In this document: piece by piece, positions 1-6,559 of the stretch
How the letters are laid out: every line of letters begins with the position of its first letter
Position numbering within the stretch: position 1 is the stretch's first letter
Assembly (NCBI GenBank): GCA_905214735.1
Contig: CAJMNI010000029.1
Location: forward strand, 1-31,308
Reading direction: 5' to 3'
Source: an uncultured bacterium
GTDB taxonomy: Bacteria; Bacteroidota; Bacteroidia; Bacteroidales; Muribaculaceae
DNA length: 31,308 nucleotides
Translations under genes and position numbers: made by a program
The notes under the pieces: model-generated
Seen by the model: the letters and a program-made list of their open reading frames with translations, nothing else
The model's database searches: none
What the model was told of the DNA's origin: nothing

Positions 1-338
1 CTTGGCTCCTCGGAGCCGTTAACAAATTCTCAAAAAATAACCGAAGTATTGTTTTTAGTTATTAAACAATAATTTTATCGAAAAGCATAACTAATGGGCA
101 TTATTATGGTTCGTGAAAAGATAAATAATTTTTGAATGAGGTGTAAATCAGCACAATACGCCTTTTAACTTGTGTTTCAGATTGTTAAAACATAAAGCCA
201 AAACATAAAGGGGCTTTATGTTTTACCTCGAAGTCTTTATGTTTTTGACTATTAAGTGAGTGCCATTCCGTCAACTTTTTATTATAGAAATATGTTTTAC
301 AACATAGAAACTATAATTTTTGGAAGGCTTATACCTTC
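1..338. other. AT-rich non-coding region upstream of the degenerate regulator
   Basis: I see no convincing gene here. The stretch is strongly AT-rich compared with the rest of the window. It contains a short GC dyad at 4-17 (GGCTC/GAGCC), possibly the remnant of an upstream terminator. It also holds the repeated 11-bp motif cluster at 187-245 and a small dyad TATGTT/AACATA around 291-306, just before a TATAAT-like stretch at 312-317. It probably serves as the regulatory region of the gene starting at 369. Confidence 0.5.
187..245. repeat. Four copies of an 11-bp motif, two direct and two inverted
   Basis: AAAACATAAAG occurs at 187-197 and 200-210, and its exact reverse complement CTTTATGTTTT at 214-224 and 235-245. 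Copies 2 and 3 face each other across a GGG spacer. Copies 1 and 3 extend to a 13-bp inverted repeat (187-199 with 212-224). A partial fifth copy, TATGTTTTAC, lies at 291-300, close to the gene. The array looks like an operator cluster for a DNA-binding protein. A hairpin acting on RNA, or recombinase binding sites, are alternatives. Confidence 0.7.
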
Positions 339-368
339 TTGTCCGATTATAATAACTGCAATCAGAAT

Positions 369-1682
369 ATGAAGATTCTTCTTTATGAGCCAGATGAAAG
401 AGCAGGAAGCTCTATATATCATGCCCTCCATCGGGAGGGCTATGATGTCTGCTGGATTAAGAATTTTTTCGATGCAAAATCCTCAATCCGGGATGAGAGA
501 TATGACGCCTCTCTTATCAACATTGATGACAATGACAAGAATGGACTTGATTTGATAAAATCGTGGGTTGTTCACGTCCCCGAACTCTTATGTGTCGCAA
601 TTTATAGTAATCAGGACGCTGGAACTGGATTCCGTGCTTGTCGGTTAGGCTCACAAGAAATCTATGAGATAGAGCGAGGCAGTATCAATGAGCTTGATAA
701 GATACTCAAGCAGTATGAAATTTTTGCAAGACGTCCACAACGCTACAAACATGTTTCAGAGGAATACAACAAGGCTATCCGGGATTTGACCAACCTTGTT
801 AATCATGACAAGCCAGTTCTTATAACCGGAGAGGCGGGGACTGGCAAAAGTTATCTTTCGGAACATGTTCACTGCATCGCAACAAACAGCGACTTCAGGC
901 TGGAAGAAATTTCATGTGCCGACTTAGATGTTGAAAATGGTATGGAACTACTCCTTGGTGTGGTCCGCAATTTCCGTCGGGAAATTAAACAGAATAAAAA
1001 GGGCTTACTCCAGAAAGCTAATGATAAGGGTTTGATTTATCTCAGGGACTTGCCGTCGCTTCCACTAAATATTCAGGATGTTTTGGTTGATGTTCTTGAA
1101 AGGGGAGAATTTCGCTGTGTCGGCAGTGATGTGTGGATTCCATTCACCGCACATTTCATAGCCTCTTGCCTCGACCTGTCCGAAATAAATAATGACCGGT
1201 TTGACCGTCGGCTCTATGAATTATTGAGTCATAACGTGGTTCATCTGCCGCCACTCAGGAACTGTCAGGCAGACATCATCCCAAATACCAATCAGATGAT
1301 TGAGGATTATTGTGTGTCTAAAGGCATAGCAAATATTCCGTCAATGGAGCAGTGTGCCATCATCAAAATATCTTCACATGACTGGCCCGGCAATTACCGA
1401 GAACTTAAAAGTTGCATCGAAAACGCCGTCATCTGCTGCGAGGATGGCATAATCCGTGGAACAGATCTCAAGATTACAAGGACAAACAATGGAAAAGATT
1501 TGCCCGAGGATGAGAGAGGACAGTTAATACATCTTCTCACAAAATTCAATGGCAGGAAAGTTCGTGTCATGGAGGCGATGGGGATAACCGCACCTACACT
1601 GGACAAGAAACTCAAATTCTACGGCATCAATTATAAGCTATTCAAGCCTACGAAGAAAAAGAAGGCAAATGCGTCAAAATAG
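369..1682 (+). CDS. Sigma-54-activator-like regulator with degenerate receiver and AAA+ motifs
   Basis: A 437-residue protein with NtrC-family layout: receiver (about 1-115), AAA+ domain (about 130-340) and C-terminal Fis-type helix-turn-helix (about 385-420). I chose ATG 369 because the receiver fold begins there (MKILLYEP); a TTG at 339 would add ten residues. The receiver lacks its signature: the phosphoacceptor Asp aligns with Asn51 and the acidic pair is E7-P8. Walker A is intact (GEAGTGKS, 154-161). The Walker B Asp-Glu aligns with R226-D227, and the GAFTGA loop that contacts sigma-54 is replaced by unrelated residues near 201-206. Family members need these motifs for phosphorylation, ATP hydrolysis and sigma-54 remodelling, so I infer a regulator that binds DNA without classical activator function. 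CTnDOT RteB is an intact relative in mobile elements. Base composition is much more AT-rich than neighbouring genes. Confidence 0.75.
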   Translation: MKILLYEPDERAGSSIYHALHREGYDVCWIKNFFDAKSSIRDERYDASLINIDDNDKNGLDLIKSWVVHVPELLCVAIYSNQDAGTGFRACRLGSQEIYEIERGSINELDKILKQYEIFARRPQRYKHVSEEYNKAIRDLTNLVNHDKPVLITGEAGTGKSYLSEHVHCIATNSDFRLEEISCADLDVENGMELLLGVVRNFRREIKQNKKGLLQKANDKGLIYLRDLPSLPLNIQDVLVDVLERGEFRCVGSDVWIPFTAHFIASCLDLSEINNDRFDRRLYELLSHNVVHLPPLRNCQADIIPNTNQMIEDYCVSKGIANIPSMEQCAIIKISSHDWPGNYRELKSCIENAVICCEDGIIRGTDLKITRTNNGKDLPEDERGQLIHLLTKFNGRKVRVMEAMGITAPTLDKKLKFYGINYKLFKPTKKKKANASK

Positions 1683-1703
1683 AATACTTATATACATAAA
1701 ATT

Positions 1704-1740
1704 CGAGCCATCCGGGACACCGAATGGCTCGTTTGCTTTC
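1704..1740 (+). terminator. Rho-independent terminator of the regulator gene
   Basis: The stem CGAGCCAT (1704-1711) pairs with ATGGCTCG (1724-1731) around a 12-nt loop. It is followed by TTTGCTTT, and lies 22 bp after the stop codon. Confidence 0.65.
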
Positions 1741-1752
1741 ATAGATACCGAC

Positions 1753-1774
1753 GGTTGCCAAAGGGTTGTCAACT
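1753..1774. repeat. Tandem pair of 11-bp GGTTG repeats (left pair)
   Basis: GGTTGCCAAAG at 1753-1763 is followed directly by GGTTGTCAACT at 1764-1774. A better conserved pair of the same unit and the same 11-bp period lies at 1871-1892. The pairs resemble arm-type binding sites of tyrosine integrases by arrangement only; no integrase is in the window. Confidence 0.5.
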
Positions 1775-1870
1775 CCGCTTTATTAAAAATTGTTAAATAA
1801 TTCAAAATCGGTTCATGCGACCCAATTCATCTCGATTTAGCAGGGTAAAATGGAGGCTAATTTTGAGCTC

Positions 1871-1892
1871 GGTTGACAAATGGTTGACAAAA
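1871..1892. repeat. Tandem pair of 11-bp GGTTGACAAA repeats (right pair)
   Basis: GGTTGACAAAT at 1871-1881 is followed by GGTTGACAAAA at 1882-1892, differing only in the last base. The pair lies 56 bp from the 3' end of the tRNA-Leu gene, a common integration target, and repeats the unit seen at 1753-1774. Confidence 0.65.
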
Positions 1893-1901
1893 AATTGCAT
1901 T

Positions 1902-1935
1902 AAAAAAATTAAGTCGCTGATTTTCAGCGACTTAA
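1902..1935 (-). terminator. Terminator of the tRNA-Pro/tRNA-Leu transcript
   Basis: A perfect 12-bp stem (1909-1920 with 1924-1935) closes a 3-nt loop. Read on the minus strand it is followed by seven T residues (1908 to 1902). It starts 12 bp past the tRNA-Leu 3' end. Confidence 0.85.
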
Positions 1936-1947
1936 TTAAGAATAGGG

Positions 1948-2028
1948 TGCCCAGAACAGGACTCGAACCTGCACGCCTCGCAGCACTCGCACCTGAAACG
2001 AGCGCGTCTACCATTCCGCCACCTGGGC
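1948..2028 (-). tRNA. tRNA-Leu (anticodon CAG)
   Basis: On the minus strand the 7-bp acceptor stem GCCCAGG (2028-2022) pairs with the 3' end at 1949-1955, allowing one G-T pair. The anticodon stem CTCGT/GCGAG encloses loop TTCAGGT, giving anticodon CAG. The T-loop is TTCGAGT, and a long variable arm fits the class II leucine tRNA shape. The discriminator is A at 1948 and CCA is not encoded. Its 3' end faces the AT-rich block at 1-1945, the orientation expected if an element integrated into it. Confidence 0.93.
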
Positions 2029-2091
2029 TTGCTTTTCCTTCTGCCTCCATGCGCTCCCGCACTCGGCTTCCGGCTATGTCTTGATTTCAGG

Positions 2092-2166
2092 TCGGGGTGA
2101 AAGGATTCGAACCTTCGACCCCCTGGTCCCAAACCAGGTGCGCTAACCGGACTGCGCTACACCCCG
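2092..2166 (-). tRNA. tRNA-Pro (anticodon TGG)
   Basis: On the minus strand the acceptor stem CGGGGTG (from 2166) pairs with CACCCCG (to 2093). The anticodon stem CCTGG/CCAGG encloses TTTGGGA, giving anticodon TGG. The T-loop is TTCGAAT. It is the first gene of a two-tRNA transcript, with tRNA-Leu 63 bp downstream. Confidence 0.95.
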
Positions 2167-2176
2167 AAATTCCTTG

Positions 2177-2208
2177 CAAAACTAATACTTTTTTTATTAT
2201 CCGCCAAA
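2177..2208 (-). promoter_or_regulatory. Bacteroidota promoter of the tRNA-Pro/tRNA-Leu pair
   Basis: The minus strand carries TTTG (2208-2205), a 20-bp spacer, and TAGTTTTG (2184-2177). This matches the Bacteroidota sigma-factor consensus TTTG-N19/20-TAnnTTTG. The predicted start near 2174 lies about 8 bp before the mature tRNA-Pro 5' end. Confidence 0.8.
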
Positions 2209-2311
2209 TTTTAAACCGCTTTTTTACTCTTTTTCCCGTTTTTTATCCCCCCGGCCCCTCTTTCCGACTCCCTTTTGCCGCGCTTCGGTTTTTTTTAGTT
2301 ATCTTTACGCC

Positions 2312-3373
2312 ATGAGGAAAAAATATCTGCTTTTCGCCCCCCTCCCCTATTGCTATGCTATCCTGCGCCCCGTGCAGGAGGAAATCCTGCGCCGCGGCGA
2401 CGAGTGCGCCTGGTATCTCGAAAACGGCAAGAATCTGCTCAAGCCCGGTGAGAAACTGCTCGGCTCGATCCGCGAGGCTATCGATTATGATCCGATTGCC
2501 TGCATCACTCCGGCAATCTACCTCCCCGATTATCTCCCGGGTGTGAAGGTGCTCGTGTTTCACGGATATCCGATCACGAAACGTCCCAACCATCCGGAAA
2601 GCCAGTTTGGCATCCGCGACTGGTTTGACATCTACTGCACGCAGGGACGTTCCGGCACTCCGGTGTTCGAGGAGAAGGCGAGGAAGCTCGGCTTTTTCAA
2701 GGTCTACGAGACGGGCTGGACGAAGGCGGATCTTTTCTACCGGCTGCGGCAGGAACAGAGGCCGGCGGCCGACCGTCCGACGATTGTCTATACCTCCACG
2801 TTTACCCACGGCATCACCTCGACCGACGTGCTTTTCGACGAGATAGAGCGCATGGTGAAGAGCCGTCGCTGGAACTGGCTGTTCACGCTCCATCCGAAGC
2901 TTGACGCCGCCACGCTGGAGCGTTATCGCCGTCTGGCCGAGGAGAACGAGAACGCGGAATATTACGACGGCGGCGACGTGCCGGAGTTTATCGCCCGGGC
3001 CGACGCGATGCTGAGCGACAGCAGTTCGATAGTCACGGAGTTCATGCTACTCGACCGCCCGGTGGTGACCTATCGCAACACCAACCCCGGGTCCCATCTG
3101 ATCGACGTCGCCGAGCCGGCGGAGGTGGAGCCGGCATTGGAACGTGCGCTGCAGCGTCCGGAGAAACTTATGGAGGAGATCCGTCGCCACACGGCTTATC
3201 ATGAGGCCTACCTCGACGGCAAGGCGTCGGGGCGAGTGCTCGACGCGATCGACGATTTCATTGCCAATGGGCACTGCGAGCTGCGCCGCCGCAAGCCGCT
3301 CAACCTGCTACGCAAGATAAAGCTGCGCCGCCGCACGGGCTATCCCCTTCTCCGGGGACTGTTCAAAAGATAA
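2312..3373 (+). CDS. CDP-glycerol:polyglycerophosphate glycerophosphotransferase-family protein
   Basis: A 353-residue protein related to the TagB/TagF family, which transfers glycerol-phosphate or a similar phospho-polyol from a CDP donor to a membrane-linked acceptor. Family marks are His84-Gly85 (in VFHGYPITK), the LHP motif near residue 192 and the SDSSSIVTEF segment near 234-244, the usual donor-binding region. Only the catalytic domain is present, and the C-terminus is basic (KIKLRRRTG), which suggests peripheral membrane attachment. A weak promoter-like TATCTTTA lies at 2300-2307, just before the start. The gene converges on wecF with a 29-bp gap and no obvious terminator. The substrate is not known from sequence; in Gram-negative bacteria such enzymes often decorate capsule or LPS. 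Confidence 0.8.
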   Translation: MRKKYLLFAPLPYCYAILRPVQEEILRRGDECAWYLENGKNLLKPGEKLLGSIREAIDYDPIACITPAIYLPDYLPGVKVLVFHGYPITKRPNHPESQFGIRDWFDIYCTQGRSGTPVFEEKARKLGFFKVYETGWTKADLFYRLRQEQRPAADRPTIVYTSTFTHGITSTDVLFDEIERMVKSRRWNWLFTLHPKLDAATLERYRRLAEENENAEYYDGGDVPEFIARADAMLSDSSSIVTEFMLLDRPVVTYRNTNPGSHLIDVAEPAEVEPALERALQRPEKLMEEIRRHTAYHEAYLDGKASGRVLDAIDDFIANGHCELRRRKPLNLLRKIKLRRRTGYPLLRGLFKR

Positions 3374-3402
3374 TAAGGGAAAATTATTTCAGGGCGGCCA
3401 CG

Positions 3403-4503
3403 CTATTTCAGCTCGGCGATAAGTTCGCCGAGGCGCCGGCGGTTATATAGCGAGGTGAGGATCTCGCGATTGCGGCGCTGCGTGTCGGGATCGAGCGGGG
3501 TGTCGAGCTCTTCCTGCGTGAGTTCCTCGATGGCGAAGGCCTTGAGCCCCTTCGACTGCATCCATTCGTAGACGGGATTGCTCCGGAAAAGGAAGACTTT
3601 GGCTCCGAGATAGAGCACTATCAGAATGTTGCCGACGGCCTCCTGACGCAGGTTGCCGAAGAAGGCATGGCTTGTCGAGGCCTGGAGCCGGTTGTAGTCG
3701 GCGAGGGGCATGAAGTCGAGCAGCGGCTTGAAATTGGGGCCGATCAGTGCGGCGCCTTTGGCGATCACGGCCTCCTTGTAGGCGGGATTGCCGTTGTAGC
3801 TCAGCGGCACGGTCACGCTCCGCTCCCCGAGGTCGAAACGGGAGAGGAGTTCGATCACGGCCTCATGGTTGTTGGTGGTCGAGGCAGAATTGCCGATCAT
3901 TATGCCGTCGCCGTTGACAGAGGCCTTCATCAGCTCCGGCCCCAAAATCACGTCGATCGGATAATAGAAGAAATCTTTCCAGGGTTTGTCGGCGAGCTGA
4001 GGGTAATAACCGATCAGCCGGGCATAGTCGTTGTCGGTGGTGTCGGTGACGATGCAGTCCACGAATTTGCGGATGAACCTCACGTTGCGGCGCGCCCGGA
4101 GGCGGCGCATGAGCCGCTCGAATGGGTCGGGGCGGTGGGTGTCGCCCCACGATCCGGGGGTGAAGAGCCGGAACCCGCGCGGCGCCATGAGCTTATTGTA
4201 GATGTCGGCCCCCCAGATTATCCAGAAAATTTTCGAATCCTCAGTGTCGAGCTTTTTGATCAGATTGATCTTCTGCCGGTTGAGATAATGGATATATATG
4301 CGGGGGAATTTGCTCCCGTAACCGCCGACGGCGAATTTCCGGCGCGAGATCACGTTGGGGCGCGGGTCGATATGCTTGAACGAGTCGGAGTCGGTGTTGA
4401 CCACGAAGAGGTTTTCACCGGGGAGCGCCTCCTCAAACATGTCGATGGTGCGGTTGATGATCTTCTCGTCGTTTACGAGATGGAGTTGCGTGAAATTCGG
4501 CAT
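3403..4503 (-). CDS. wecF: TDP-N-acetylfucosamine:lipid II N-acetylfucosaminyltransferase-like (WecF family)
   Basis: A 366-residue protein resembling glycosyltransferase family 56 (Fuc4NAc transferase). In enterobacteria this enzyme adds 4-acetamido-4,6-dideoxygalactose to a lipid-linked disaccharide in enterobacterial common antigen synthesis. The N-terminus (LHLVNDEKI), the IIWGADIYNKL segment and the GNSAST..NNHEA donor-site segment agree with that family. There is no signal peptide, so it is a cytoplasmic or membrane-peripheral enzyme. It lies 39 bp downstream of the WecE-type aminotransferase that would make its sugar, which supports the call. The pathway product here is probably an unrelated surface glycan, because the other common-antigen genes are not in the window. 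Confidence 0.78.
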   Translation of the reverse strand: MPNFTQLHLVNDEKIINRTIDMFEEALPGENLFVVNTDSDSFKHIDPRPNVISRRKFAVGGYGSKFPRIYIHYLNRQKINLIKKLDTEDSKIFWIIWGADIYNKLMAPRGFRLFTPGSWGDTHRPDPFERLMRRLRARRNVRFIRKFVDCIVTDTTDNDYARLIGYYPQLADKPWKDFFYYPIDVILGPELMKASVNGDGIMIGNSASTTNNHEAVIELLSRFDLGERSVTVPLSYNGNPAYKEAVIAKGAALIGPNFKPLLDFMPLADYNRLQASTSHAFFGNLRQEAVGNILIVLYLGAKVFLFRSNPVYEWMQSKGLKAFAIEELTQEELDTPLDPDTQRRNREILTSLYNRRRLGELIAELK

Positions 4504-4542
4504 TGTGCGTGCGGTTTTTGGTCGGCGGGAACGCGCTGAAGA

Positions 4543-5682
4543 TTATCGGGCGGTGTAAAATTCCTTGATGGCATCGACGGTGCGGTCGATCTCCCCGTTG
4601 GTAAGCTCCTTGAAGAGGGGAAGTCGGAGCAGGCGGTCGGTGAATTTGTCGGCGTTGGGGAGGTCGGCCTTGTCCCAGCCCCGTTTCTGCGCGTAGACGC
4701 TCTTATGGAGCGAAAGGTAATGGAACACGCTGCTGATTCCCCTCTCCTTCAGCCAGGCGATCAGGGCGGTGCGTTCGTCGAGCGAACGGGTGATGAGGAA
4801 GAAGGCGTGGCCGTTGTTGGTGGCGTAGTCGGGGAGCTGCGGAAGTTGGATTTCCTTCACGTCGCTCAAGGCGTCGTAATATCTCTGCCAGTGGCTCTTG
4901 CGGGCCTGCTGGATTTCGTCGATCTGTTCGATCTGGGCCCAGAGGAAAGCGCAGACATATTCGGCGGGGAGGAAAGATGAGCCGGTGTCGACCCAGCCAT
5001 ATTTGTTGACTTCGCCGCGGAAGAATTCGGCGCGGTTGGTGCCCTTTTCCCAGAGGATTTCGGCGCGGCGCACGAATTCGGGATTGTTGATGGCTAAGAG
5101 TCCACCCTCGCCACACTGCACGTTTTTCGTCTCGTGGAAGGAGAAAGCGGCAAGGTCGCCGATGCTTCCGAGCGGGCGGCCCTTATAGAAGGAATCGATT
5201 CCCTGGGCGGCGTCTTCGATCACGAGGAGATTGTGGCGGCGGGCGATGTCGAGGATGGCGTCCATGTCGCAGGCGATGCCGGCGTAGTGAACCGGCACTA
5301 TGGCGCGGGTGCGCGGAGTGACGAGGGCCTCGATGCGGGCCGGGTCGATGTCGGGGTTGTCGTCGCAGCTGTCGGCGAAGACCACCGTGGCTCCCTGGCG
5401 CGAGAAAGCGAGGGCGGAGGAGACGAAGGTGTAGGAGGGGACGATCACCTCGTCGCCGGGCCCGATGTCGGCGAGCAGGGCGCACATCTCCAGGGCGTCG
5501 GTGCAGGAGGTGGTCATCAGGCATTTGAGCGAGCCGAGTTTCTGCTCGAAATAGTTCTGGCAGCGGTGGGTGAATTCTCCGTTGCCGCAGGTTTTGCCCA
5601 TGCCGAGGCATTGGGCTATATATTCCTTTTCGCGGCCTGAGGTCCAGACGCGGTTGAAAGGTATGTTGGCTGGTTGTGTCAT
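4543..5682 (-). CDS. wecE: dTDP-4-amino-4,6-dideoxygalactose transaminase (WecE/RffA-like)
   Basis: A 379-residue PLP-dependent aminotransferase of the DegT/DnrJ/EryC1 fold. It would convert dTDP-4-keto-6-deoxyglucose to dTDP-4-amino-4,6-dideoxygalactose using glutamate. Visible marks are the PLP-phosphate segment SCTDALEM near 59-66, the cofactor aspartate in VIEDAAQG (Asp157) and the Schiff-base lysine Lys186 in SFHETKN, followed by GEGG. Length matches E. coli WecE. It sits between the kinase-like gene and wecF with 39-bp gaps on both sides, so the three are probably co-transcribed. No matching acetyltransferase (WecD type) is present in the window. Confidence 0.88.
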   Translation of the reverse strand: MTQPANIPFNRVWTSGREKEYIAQCLGMGKTCGNGEFTHRCQNYFEQKLGSLKCLMTTSCTDALEMCALLADIGPGDEVIVPSYTFVSSALAFSRQGATVVFADSCDDNPDIDPARIEALVTPRTRAIVPVHYAGIACDMDAILDIARRHNLLVIEDAAQGIDSFYKGRPLGSIGDLAAFSFHETKNVQCGEGGLLAINNPEFVRRAEILWEKGTNRAEFFRGEVNKYGWVDTGSSFLPAEYVCAFLWAQIEQIDEIQQARKSHWQRYYDALSDVKEIQLPQLPDYATNNGHAFFLITRSLDERTALIAWLKERGISSVFHYLSLHKSVYAQKRGWDKADLPNADKFTDRLLRLPLFKELTNGEIDRTVDAIKEFYTAR

Positions 5683-5721
5683 CGTCGGTGATGCTTGAGA
5701 GTTGTTACAGTTGTTTCCCGG

Positions 5722-6471
5722 TTATTTCCGCAGGCGCTCCTTGAGACGGTCTTTGCGTTCGCGGCGGCGCATATACCGGTTGTAGGCCTCGAGGGCTTCG
5801 GCGCGCACCCGCTGCCGGTCTTCTCCGGCGACGTCGGCGTAAGCCTCGGCCAGGGCGACGAGCTCGTCGCGGTTGAGATTGATCGAGCGGAACATCGACA
5901 TCAGCTTTTGGCGGTCGGTGACGCCGAATTCCATGCGGTTGAGGTCGACGTAATGGAAGCGGTAGTTGCCACGGTCGTCGCGGTCGATCATCACGTTGCC
6001 GGGGGAGAAATCGCGGTGGTAGACTCCGGCGCGGTGGAGGCGGAGCATTTCGGCGGCGAGAGCCTCGCGGAGTCCGGGCCATTCGGGATGCTCCTCCCAG
6101 TGCCTGATCTCGCAGGCATGGATCTCGCGGCATATATAATAGCTTTCGCGGAGGCGGCCGCCGCGGCGCACCTCAATGGCGGCGATCGGCTCGGGGGCGT
6201 TGAAACCGAGCTCGATCATCTTCTGCGAGAAGATATAGCTGCGGAGGGCCTTGCTGCGGCGCAGACGGGTGTAGACCAGGGAGTTGACGAATCCCGGAAT
6301 TTTGAAAGCCTTCACGATTGCCGGAGTATCGCCGATCCTCATGCGGTAGAGGGCGTTGCGCTTTTTGAAGATTTCCTCGGCATCGGCGGGCACGCCGTTG
6401 CGGGCAAGCTCTTCGATCTGCTTGCGGCAGTCGGCGAAAGCCGGATTCAGTGTGATTGAAATGTGTGGCAT
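5722..6471 (-). CDS. Lipopolysaccharide kinase (Kdo/WaaP)-family protein
   Basis: A 249-residue protein-kinase-like fold typical of Kdo kinase/WaaP enzymes, which phosphorylate sugars of the LPS inner core. Visible motifs are the ATP lysine in IVKAF (Lys54), the catalytic loop YHRDFSPGN (His152-Arg-Asp154, Asn159) and the metal-binding Asp176 in VDLN. The C-terminus is very basic (RRRERKDRLKERLR), consistent with membrane or LPS contact. I chose ATG 6471 rather than the TTG at 6510, because a promoter -7 element lies at 6481-6488, between the two. It is the first gene of the operon with wecE and wecF. Confidence 0.8.
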   Translation of the reverse strand: MPHISITLNPAFADCRKQIEELARNGVPADAEEIFKKRNALYRMRIGDTPAIVKAFKIPGFVNSLVYTRLRRSKALRSYIFSQKMIELGFNAPEPIAAIEVRRGGRLRESYYICREIHACEIRHWEEHPEWPGLREALAAEMLRLHRAGVYHRDFSPGNVMIDRDDRGNYRFHYVDLNRMEFGVTDRQKLMSMFRSINLNRDELVALAEAYADVAGEDRQRVRAEALEAYNRYMRRRERKDRLKERLRK

Positions 6472-6480
6472 TGCAATCGG

Positions 6481-6512
6481 CAAAAATACAAAAAAAGAGA
6501 GATTCCGCAAAA
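6481..6512 (-). promoter_or_regulatory. Bacteroidota promoter of the kinase-wecE-wecF operon
   Basis: The minus strand has TTTTG (6512-6508), a 19-bp spacer, then TATTTTTG (6488-6481), a near-perfect match to TTTG-N19/20-TAnnTTTG. Transcription would begin around 6478, leaving a leader of only about 7 nt before ATG 6471. Confidence 0.75.
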
Positions 6513-6559
6513 TCCGCCGATAAAAAGGGTTGCTAAAAGGCTACACTAAAAGGTTGCCG

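Noticed and set aside
187..245. Possible CRISPR array
   Set aside because: Units are 11 bp, occur in both orientations with uneven short spacing, and no cas gene is present.
369..1682. Classical sigma-54 enhancer-binding activator
   Set aside because: The GAFTGA loop and Walker B catalytic residues are missing, so sigma-54 activation is not expected.
1802..2132. Small ORFs on both strands over the tRNA genes
   Set aside because: They are readings of the tRNA-Leu and tRNA-Pro genes and their terminator.
6523..6557. Short direct repeat AAAAGG(G)TTGC at 6523-6533 and 6548-6557
   Set aside because: Short and imperfect, located in the 3' region of the Sel1 gene; no associated signal was found.
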